A stretch of DNA of 30,184 bases, from positions 1 to 30,184 of the forward strand of contig DCQA01000027.1 of the NCBI GenBank assembly GCA_002323325.1, written 5' to 3'. Of this stretch, positions 23,964 through 30,184 are shown piece after piece (positions within the stretch are counted from its first letter, which is position 1; every line of letters begins with the position of its first letter). The position numbers were made by a program, and so were the translations under genes. Origin of the DNA: Coxiellaceae bacterium UBA1530. Lineage in GTDB: Bacteria; Pseudomonadota; Gammaproteobacteria; Coxiellales; Coxiellaceae. Below the pieces are notes generated by a model, which had not been told where the DNA came from, did no database searches, and saw only the letters and a list, made by a program, of their open reading frames with translations.

Positions 23964-25232
23964 CTACGTCTCGTATTGTGATTTAGGAAAACTCTCAGGA
24001 ATGAATCGACATAGTATGATTGCGACTAGCCCACAAATGGGTAGCAGTATCATGGCAGATTGGAAGTTATGTGCATTATAAATCGGTGTGCCGTCAACAA
24101 TTTTACCTTGCCAATGAAGATCTAGGAGGCGACCGATTAAGGGTTGGAAGCTGGCACCTATGATAACGGAGGCCATGTTGGTAAAGCCCATGGCAGTGCC
24201 TGCTAATGGTTTAGGATGCATTTCTGCGGCTACAGCATAGGCTGTCGCAACAGCGACATTGCATAATCCATATAAAAATAACAACATCATTAAACTGCTA
24301 TAGCTGAGGTGAGGTAGAAATAAAATAGCGCTCATGCCGACACAGCTCAGGCACGCTGAAACCCACATGATGGGTTTTCGACGGTGAATACGATCGGAAA
24401 TCCAACCTGCAATTGGGCTACCCACAGCCCAGCCTATGAAAATCATACTGATCGCCTCAGCAGCATGGACATGAGAGAAACCATTGACGGTGTGAATGTA
24501 GGAGGGCCCCCATAATTCAGCAAAGGCTGCCGTTGGTGCGTAGAGACAACCTGCAAATAAACCATTGATCCATGTGGAGCGGTGGACGAGAACTTGTCGT
24601 ATACCGTGTAGTGAGTGTGATAAATGTTGGCGGGTGTCTGAGAAATTACCCTGTGAACTGGGTTTATCACGCAGTATAAGATACATGAGTACCCCGATAA
24701 GTAGTAAGATCAGACCAATCCAGAGCATGGTGAATCGCCAGCCAAAGTTATCCACCAGAGTGGCAACAGGACCTTCTCCTAATGCAGCACCCAGCATACC
24801 AAGAGCTTGTGTAGCACCAGCTAATAGCCCAAAACGAAAAGCTGGAAACCAGCTATTGGCAATTTTCAGTGCACCCACAAAGGCAAACGCTGCACTAAAT
24901 CCCATAATAACTCGGCTGAGATCGGCCATGATAATGTTGTGAGAGAAAGAGAATCCTACACACGAGAGACCACACAGGATAGCCATTGAGGATAACAAAC
25001 TCTTGGTGCTCAGGGTATCAACCATGGCACCAGCAGGAATTTGCATGACAAGATACGCATAGTAAAAGAAAGCGGACAGAGAGCCTAGGGCAAAGGCTTT
25101 AACATGTAAGTCATGCATGAGGTCGTTGACCATGACACTTGGTGCGACTCTTGCAAAGTATTCTGCTAGAAAAAAACTCGCGGCCAGGATCCACATGAAC
25201 CACAAGTGATGTTTCGAAGGCCCTGATTTCAT
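23964..25232 (-). CDS. MFS transporter, substrate unknown
   Basis: This is a 422-residue major facilitator protein with 12 predicted helices. The helix 1 region FLAEYFARVAPSVM and the loop MQIPAGAMVDTLSTKSL fit the MFS layout, and the second half opens with PIAGWISDRIHRRKPI. It resembles the carrier at 16544-17830 in overall design and in the conserved Q-I-P-x-G before the first loop. This subfamily includes amino-acid carriers of intracellular gammaproteobacteria, but no substrate can be assigned. It lies 121 bases upstream of the RT operon and 72 bases downstream of the YiiX-like gene, all on the minus strand. The spacing and the palindrome between it and the RT suggest separate transcripts. 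Confidence 0.88.
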   Translation of the reverse strand: MKSGPSKHHLWFMWILAASFFLAEYFARVAPSVMVNDLMHDLHVKAFALGSLSAFFYYAYLVMQIPAGAMVDTLSTKSLLSSMAILCGLSCVGFSFSHNIIMADLSRVIMGFSAAFAFVGALKIANSWFPAFRFGLLAGATQALGMLGAALGEGPVATLVDNFGWRFTMLWIGLILLLIGVLMYLILRDKPSSQGNFSDTRQHLSHSLHGIRQVLVHRSTWINGLFAGCLYAPTAAFAELWGPSYIHTVNGFSHVHAAEAISMIFIGWAVGSPIAGWISDRIHRRKPIMWVSACLSCVGMSAILFLPHLSYSSLMMLLFLYGLCNVAVATAYAVAAEMHPKPLAGTAMGFTNMASVIIGASFQPLIGRLLDLHWQGKIVDGTPIYNAHNFQSAMILLPICGLVAIILCRFIPESFPKSQYET

Positions 25233-25304
25233 GAAGAAAGTTTGTCTTTATTAATTTACGATGAGCGACACCCTAAATCATATAACGAAAAAATGCAATT
25301 GTGA

Positions 25305-25961
25305 TTAATTGGTGTAACGATGCACAAGAGTCAGTCTGGAGTTTTTAAATAATTGCACAGGGTTGGACCCTAATACACCTTGTGGCATAGTTTCATGGCG
25401 ATGATCAAAATATTCTTGCCAAGCGGTAATCGGCTGATGTGTTTTAAGGTTATTAAAATTCATCGGTATAAGTTGAAAAACCGTCTGATCATGATTGGCA
25501 TGATAAAAACTTTGCGTGATTAATTGCGAGCAATAAAAACTACTATCTGAGTCATCAGTAAAGCTGGCATTATAGGGTTTACCAATTTGTTCATCAGCAA
25601 ATTGAAGGGCTTCGGGGATGAGTTTGGCGTAATTCTTTTTCATGCGTTTTACCCATATGGTTTGTTTATTATTGGGGTGTTTAGCACGATGAAGAAACTC
25701 GCTCAAAGATGTCAGCTTGACACCTGTTGAAATCGCTTCGATTACCTGATGATCGTTGCGGGCTATAGCAACGTGATTGATATGAACGTTCGCTAGAGTA
25801 TCAGTTGATTGCTCAATGGCGTCACAAAAATCACCACATGGCTCTTCTGAAAATAATAAGTCACCTGATTTAAGAGTAAAAGCAGGGAGTGTCTGACTCC
25901 ATATACAAAGTATCAACAGCAGCGTGATGAAAGGTTGATATTTAGCTCTGTAACCATTCAC
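25305..25961 (-). CDS. YiiX-like permuted papain-fold cysteine hydrolase
   Basis: This is an exported protein of the YiiX/YebB-like NlpC/P60 superfamily (DUF830-type), whose members cleave amide or ester bonds in the cell wall or lipids. A signal peptide ends near TLPAF. The domain starts with LKSGDLLF, has the expected His in NHVAIA (H63), the box GKPYNASFT, and the nucleophile in FYCSQL (C144); in this permuted fold the His precedes the Cys. The frame opens at TTG 25988, 47 bases inside cca. A GTG at 25961 with GGAAA upstream gives a better signal peptide, so it is chosen (219 residues), still overlapping cca by 20 bases. The overlap implies co-transcription with cca. The exact substrate is unknown. 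Confidence 0.78.
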   Translation of the reverse strand: MNGYRAKYQPFITLLLILCIWSQTLPAFTLKSGDLLFSEEPCGDFCDAIEQSTDTLANVHINHVAIARNDHQVIEAISTGVKLTSLSEFLHRAKHPNNKQTIWVKRMKKNYAKLIPEALQFADEQIGKPYNASFTDDSDSSFYCSQLITQSFYHANHDQTVFQLIPMNFNNLKTHQPITAWQEYFDHRHETMPQGVLGSNPVQLFKNSRLTLVHRYTN

Positions 25962-27015
25962 GTAAAGTTTCCAGTCGTTGTTGGTCAAGCGCTTTTGCGA
26001 AATCTAATCCTTTGACACCGCTTGCTTGTATGGCATGTGTATTGATACCTTTTAATTGCCTTAGGGCTGCTAAGTCATGTTCAACCGTATCAGTATTATG
26101 GATGTGGTCACAGATCATTAAAAAAGCATGGAACTGGTCGGTTTTTCGCAGTGCATCGGTTTGTTGAATCAATGTCAATAGTGCGTCAGCACTGTGATGA
26201 TTGGTTTCTTGATGGAGTGCTTGTGCTCGTGCAACTAATAGCGCCAGTGAGTGATAGGTTTTAGGGATCCGATAACGTTTTCCAAGTGCTTGTATGGCTT
26301 CAGGTGATAGTGTGCTGCACAGAAAAGCCCAACGTAAATGACTACTTTGATGTTTTTCAGCAAAGCCTTTGAGGTTAGGGCGTTGTTGTAAAAATTCAGG
26401 GAAGAGCTGTTGGGTGGCATCGCAATCATCGAGGACTTGTAAAAAACGTTCTGGTGCATCGCAATGTAGAGCTTTTTCCCATTCTTTCCAGACGCGTTCT
26501 GCGGTTAAAGCAGAGACTTCCCCGTTGGAAACCATCTTCTTCAGTAATTGGATGGTATCAGGGTGGACGGTAAACGTTGGTAATTTGCAAGCAAAACGTG
26601 CGACACGTAATAAGCGCACCGGGTCTTCTGAAAAAGCTGAGGAGACATGGCGTAGATAACCGGCTTGTAAGTCATCTTGCCCGTGGTAGGGGTCTATTAA
26701 TTGGCCATCTGAACTTTGAGCAATGGCATTAATGGTCAAGTCACGACGTTGCAAGTCTTCTTCAAGAGTGACATCGGGACTGGTATTAAACGTAAAGCCT
26801 TGGTAGCCCATGGCGACTTTTTTTTCGGTGCGAGCCAAGGCATATTCTTCGTGTGTCTCGGGGTGTAAAAAAACGGGAAAGTCTTTGCCTACTGGTTGAT
26901 AGCCTAAATCCATCAAGGTTTGTGGGGTTGCACCAACTACTACCCAGTCTCGTTCATGAACGGGTAGGTGTAAAAGTTGATCACGAACGGCACCGCCAAC
27001 GAGGTATATATCCAC
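25942..27015 (-). CDS. cca: CCA tRNA nucleotidyltransferase (no HD domain)
   Basis: This enzyme adds or repairs the 3' CCA end of tRNAs. The N-terminal class II nucleotidyltransferase region is clear: YLVGGAVRD, then ERDWVVVGATP, KDFPVFLHPETHEEYALART, and EEDLQRRDLTINAIA (the RRDxxxNA motif). The metal-binding pair common as D21-x-D23 in E. coli is E21-R-D23 here, a conservative change. At 357 residues it lacks the HD phosphohydrolase domain of the E. coli enzyme (about 412). No HD-type His-Asp cluster is seen in the C-terminal part, so it should lack the phosphatase and phosphodiesterase activities. The start codon is GTG with AGGA eight bases upstream. The downstream hydrolase gene overlaps its end. 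Confidence 0.95.
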   Translation of the reverse strand: MDIYLVGGAVRDQLLHLPVHERDWVVVGATPQTLMDLGYQPVGKDFPVFLHPETHEEYALARTEKKVAMGYQGFTFNTSPDVTLEEDLQRRDLTINAIAQSSDGQLIDPYHGQDDLQAGYLRHVSSAFSEDPVRLLRVARFACKLPTFTVHPDTIQLLKKMVSNGEVSALTAERVWKEWEKALHCDAPERFLQVLDDCDATQQLFPEFLQQRPNLKGFAEKHQSSHLRWAFLCSTLSPEAIQALGKRYRIPKTYHSLALLVARAQALHQETNHHSADALLTLIQQTDALRKTDQFHAFLMICDHIHNTDTVEHDLAALRQLKGINTHAIQASGVKGLDFAKALDQQRLETLREWLQS

Positions 27016-27080
27016 TGATGTTGTCCTGTGTGTTTTCTGATATGATCCGACGTCAAAAGGATGACATGGGGTGACAGAAA

Positions 27081-27914
27081 GTGCAAACGCAGTGGTTTTA
27101 TTGGGTGCCTAAAAAATGGATATCACGATGTGTGGGATGGTTAGCAGGTTGTCGTTGTCGTCATCTGAGTCGTTTTTTAATTCGATGGTATGCCCGATAT
27201 TTCAACGTATCATTGGAAGATGCGGTGTCATCCGACCTATCAAGCTATGCATCTCTCAACGACTTCTTCACTCGTGCGCTTAAGCCTGGTGCGCGTACTA
27301 TCGACCCAGATCCTAACGCCTTCTGTTCGCCATGCGATGCGACCTTGGGTCAAATCGGTCGATTATCCGGTGCAACCTTAGTCCAAGCAAAAGGTCACTA
27401 TTACACAGTCGATGATCTGATTGGGCAGCTGGGAGAGGGCAGTGCACCATTTGTGAATGGTTCATTTGCAACGCTGTATTTATCACCTAAAGATTATCAT
27501 CGTGTTCATGTTCCAATGGATTGCACCTTGACGCACATGCAGCACATACCGGGTGCTCTGTTTCCTGTGTTTCCTAAGGCTGTCGAAACGGTACCCAAAT
27601 TGTATGCACGTAACGAGCGGGTTGTGTTTTGGTTGGAAACTGCGCAAGGACCAATCGTACTGGTGATGATTGGTGCTTTAAATGTCGGTAGTATTCATGT
27701 AACGGGATATGGCACGGTGAATTCAACCTCACAGGCAGCGTCCGAATGGCAACCCACGGAATCCTATGAGCTCAAAAAGGGAGAGGAACTCGCTTGGTTT
27801 AATATGGGTGGTTCATGCGTGGTGGTGTGTGTACCAGAACAGCAAGGTAAATGGCATAGCGCTTTTCAGCCAGGTCAAACGGTTCGAGTCGGACAAAATT
27901 TGCGAGAGCATTAA
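27081..27914 (+). CDS. psd: Phosphatidylserine decarboxylase proenzyme
   Basis: This inner-membrane enzyme removes CO2 from phosphatidylserine to form phosphatidylethanolamine, the last step of PE synthesis. The 277 residues match the proteobacterial form. Recognisable are SYASLNDFFTRALKPGARTID, FCSPCDATLG with the catalytic Asp D86, the segment LSPKDYHRVH with H140, and the self-cleavage site GGSC (cut expected before S245), where LGST is usual but the key Ser is present. It starts at GTG 27081, with GGTGA a few bases upstream. It diverges from cca by 65 bases. Its stop interleaves with that of the protease gene (both inside TTAA at 27911-27914). With PlsY it marks phospholipid metabolism in the window. 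Confidence 0.95.
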   Translation: MQTQWFYWVPKKWISRCVGWLAGCRCRHLSRFLIRWYARYFNVSLEDAVSSDLSSYASLNDFFTRALKPGARTIDPDPNAFCSPCDATLGQIGRLSGATLVQAKGHYYTVDDLIGQLGEGSAPFVNGSFATLYLSPKDYHRVHVPMDCTLTHMQHIPGALFPVFPKAVETVPKLYARNERVVFWLETAQGPIVLVMIGALNVGSIHVTGYGTVNSTSQAASEWQPTESYELKKGEELAWFNMGGSCVVVCVPEQQGKWHSAFQPGQTVRVGQNLREH

Positions 27915-30184
27915 GCAACAGTAATTGTCTCGTCGTGATAGAAAAAATCAAGGCCTACAGTGAACTGATCACCGCTAAAGAATGCGTTATTCAGGGTGTC
28001 ATACAGGCTAACTGTCCATGTCCCTTCGAGTGACTCGCCAAAGTGTTGCACCGATAAGGCGCTCCAACCATCATAATTTTGTGCACTGTTTGTGGTGGTG
28101 GCGAATAACAGTGTTGAACTAAATGAGTCATCATTCAATTCATGCGTTAATGTGATTTGTAAGTTCTCATCGCCTAAATTCACATTGTTGGTCGTGTAAT
28201 CAATCGATACGATAGTCAATTCAACTTGCTCAACAACATAGCTGCTATTTTGAAATGTGATACTGTCACCCTCACCTTCTTCGAGTGTTACTGATGAGTT
28301 TGCAGCTCCACCGATGGGAGTGATGTCTAAAACAGTGTTACTACCGCTATATGCAGTAAAATCACCGCTGGAGATTGTTTGGGTAACCAGTGCGTGATCA
28401 CTGATCATGTAACTATTATCTTGTGCTGCTTCTACAGCACTCAGTGCATTAATCAAGCCAAACCCGTAATAGTAACTGGTATCGATGCCAGCTAAGTTAG
28501 TGCTCCAGCTTGAATCTATTGGATCTATTTGTAATGAAGTGGTTGCAAAAATACTCATATAATCTCTATAAGTTAGATTAGGGTTAACACTTTCCATTAA
28601 GGCTGCAATTCCAGCAGCAAACGGTGTAGCGCTGGATGTGCCTCCAAAATCATTAGTGTAATTATTATTTAAGTCAGTGGTGGTGATACCATTGACTCCT
28701 CCATTGGAATAGGTCGCTGTTGTAATATTACTCCCTACCTCACTATATTCAGACACTTCTCCCCAGTCACTGACAGCTGAAATAGACAGTGTAAAGGGAC
28801 TGCTTACAATGCCATCATATGCTGATTGGTCGTCGACTTCTCCACCATTACCATTGGCAAATAAAATTGTATCACCGACAAGCGCGGCGTCTTCTGCACT
28901 GTCGATGATGTAGTCCCACCAGACAGTAGGTGTTCCCCCTAGCCCGTCTGTTGGGCCCCATGAGTTGGAGTACAGTGCGATAAGTGGATCGACTTCGAAA
29001 AGATTATTAGTCATATCTGTCAGCGACACGATGTCTGCATCAGGAGCAGTTCCTATTACTCCCAATCCATTTCCACCACTAGCCCCAATCACACCTGCAA
29101 CTGCAGTGGCATGATAATCAGGAGTTGATCCGCTGGCATGATTGCTATCAATGGTTACGGACACATTGCCTTCTAGATCTTCGTGTGTCTCTTCAAAATA
29201 ACCTTCAACGACACCAATAGTCACGCCTTCACCTGTTGAGAGCGGCCAAGCTTCAATGATTTCTGAATTAAATAAATGCCATTGATCAGCTAGTTGGGGG
29301 TCACTACTAATCACTATGCTCTCATTATCTTGGCTCAGTTGAAGGTATGGGTTGTCAATGCCGCTCAAGCTAACGGATAGTGTATCAATACTAGTCTCAG
29401 TGTGAACTATGGTTCCATCCAGTGACACTGTGAGATCATAACGGGTGCCATTTTCTGATAGAGATAGTTGGTAATTGTCATAAGGGTATGTGTTTTCCCA
29501 AAGCCAGTATTCAAAGAGATCTGATGATGTTAATTCACCAGATATGCTGCTGCCGTTAAATGACAAGTTATAGTTACCAGTATCATTAATATTATTTGTT
29601 GAAGTATACAACGATGTCGTTGGGTTGAATGCATATAATGCTGACAATGGCAGAGCCATCTCAACAGACGATAGCGCAGAAGCATTAAATGTGGTGTGCG
29701 CAATCATTTGTGAGCTACCAGCCGTCACAGAAAAAGCCTGTGATCCTGTGTCGTCACTCAATGTGATTACCGCTGAGTCAAATAACTCAGTATTTTGACT
29801 GAGTGTAAATGATAAATTACTTCCATCAATGGTAGGATTGCTTATAAAGATACTGTCAGGGTCATCAACGCTTATAGTTAAGTTAGATCCATCACCAGTG
29901 AAGAAGTCTTCTATGGTATATGTGTCATCATAGGATGTTGCTTCTATCACGGCATACTCTCTAAAGATAGAGTTGTCTTGATTCATGCTCATCGCATTAG
30001 TCTGGTTATTTTCGTTTTCGTCGATGCCTTCCTCAGTGCCTTCATCAATGTCCTCGTCAGTGTCTTCCTCAGTACCTCCGTCAGTGCCCTCGTCAGTGTC
30101 TTCCTCAGTGCTTTCTCCAGTACCTTCGTCGATGCCTTCCTCAGTGCCTCCATCTAGGCCTTCGTCAGTGCCTTCGTCGATGTC
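27911..30184 (-). CDS. Furin/kexin-type S8 protease, 5'-truncated by the window
   Basis: This large, probably secreted, serine protease is cut by the right edge. The frame stays open beyond an internal ATG at 29992 up to base 30184 with no stop and no start there, so the true N-terminus is outside. Numbering from the internal ATG: beta-rich region 1-235; peptidase S8 domain about 240-510 opening with a QWHLFN segment; then a C-terminal P/homo-B domain, about 545-690, ending with the WTVSLYD motif. The catalytic Ser is S453 (GGTSSATP) and the His H294 (DYHATAVAG); FANGNGG marks the oxyanion region. The expected catalytic Asp is Glu (E263 in VVEGYFEETHEDL). Upstream of 29992 is an acidic repeat. 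No C-terminal anchor is seen. Confidence 0.85.
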   Translation of the reverse strand, partial: DIDEGTDEGLDGGTEEGIDEGTGESTEEDTDEGTDGGTEEDTDEDIDEGTEEGIDENENNQTNAMSMNQDNSIFREYAVIEATSYDDTYTIEDFFTGDGSNLTISVDDPDSIFISNPTIDGSNLSFTLSQNTELFDSAVITLSDDTGSQAFSVTAGSSQMIAHTTFNASALSSVEMALPLSALYAFNPTTSLYTSTNNINDTGNYNLSFNGSSISGELTSSDLFEYWLWENTYPYDNYQLSLSENGTRYDLTVSLDGTIVHTETSIDTLSVSLSGIDNPYLQLSQDNESIVISSDPQLADQWHLFNSEIIEAWPLSTGEGVTIGVVEGYFEETHEDLEGNVSVTIDSNHASGSTPDYHATAVAGVIGASGGNGLGVIGTAPDADIVSLTDMTNNLFEVDPLIALYSNSWGPTDGLGGTPTVWWDYIIDSAEDAALVGDTILFANGNGGEVDDQSAYDGIVSSPFTLSISAVSDWGEVSEYSEVGSNITTATYSNGGVNGITTTDLNNNYTNDFGGTSSATPFAAGIAALMESVNPNLTYRDYMSIFATTSLQIDPIDSSWSTNLAGIDTSYYYGFGLINALSAVEAAQDNSYMISDHALVTQTISSGDFTAYSGSNTVLDITPIGGAANSSVTLEEGEGDSITFQNSSYVVEQVELTIVSIDYTTNNVNLGDENLQITLTHELNDDSFSSTLLFATTTNSAQNYDGWSALSVQHFGESLEGTWTVSLYDTLNNAFFSGDQFTVGLDFFYHDETITVA
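30017..30184 (-). repeat. Acidic tetrapeptide (12-bp) repeat array
   Basis: Fourteen in-frame tetrapeptides with consensus G-T/I-D/E-E run from the window edge to just before NENNQTNAMSM in the protease frame. The array extends beyond the window. The DNA period is 12 bp with codon-level variation, so the frame is kept. It is likely a variable-length, calcium-binding or spacer segment. Confidence 0.88.

Noticed and set aside
27911..29992. Protease beginning at the ATG at 29992
   Set aside because: The frame remains open upstream through the acidic repeat to the window edge, so this ATG is internal.
1..30184. tRNA, rRNA, CRISPR arrays, insertion sequences or attachment sites
   Set aside because: I scanned for tRNA T-loop signatures, spaced direct repeats and transposase motifs by eye and saw none. 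A dedicated search could still find weak cases.

Overview
The window looks like chromosomal DNA of a gammaproteobacterium of moderate to low GC. GlpK, GlpD, GlpF, GpmA, TsaD, PlsY, Cca and Psd all read as typical proteobacterial versions. Several things hint at a host-associated lifestyle: two MFS carriers of a kind common in intracellular gammaproteobacteria, two Ser/Asn-rich proteins of no known family, and a furin-like protease. The lineage is inferred by eye; no search was run.

Layout: (1) 1-6266 holds an unknown membrane protein, glpK (-), an orphan PhnD-like binding protein, glpD (+), an unknown soluble protein (-) and a doubtful small membrane ORF. (2) 6656-10661 is an AT-rich insert-like segment with a stand-alone adenylation-carrier-reductase NRPS-like enzyme and a CatB/Vat-type acetyltransferase. 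(3) 10789-15209 is a metabolic and housekeeping block: glpF, a DsbA-like/DsbB-like pair, gpmA, tsaD and plsY. (4) 15521-17830 pairs a zinc-ligand-less AspA/AstE-family protein with an MFS carrier. (5) 17831-18826 has no convincing gene but holds a long hairpin. (6) 18827-20516 has two low-complexity hypothetical proteins, one with a 42-bp tandem repeat. (7) 20532-23842 is a two-gene minus-strand operon of a divergent reverse transcriptase and a polytopic membrane protein, the best candidate for an undescribed, possibly defence-related, system. (8) 23964-27914 has an MFS carrier, a YiiX-like cysteine hydrolase, cca and psd. (9) 27911 to the right edge is a furin/kexin-type protease whose start lies outside the window and which carries an acidic tetrapeptide repeat.

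GlpF, GlpK and GlpD together form a glycerol uptake and oxidation route. PlsY and Psd use the same G3P for phospholipids, and GpmA links to glycolysis. These genes are near each other but not in one operon, and no glpR is visible. Convergent genes are packed unusually tightly: six of the seven convergent pairs leave 15 bp or less between stops, so there is little room for intrinsic terminators.
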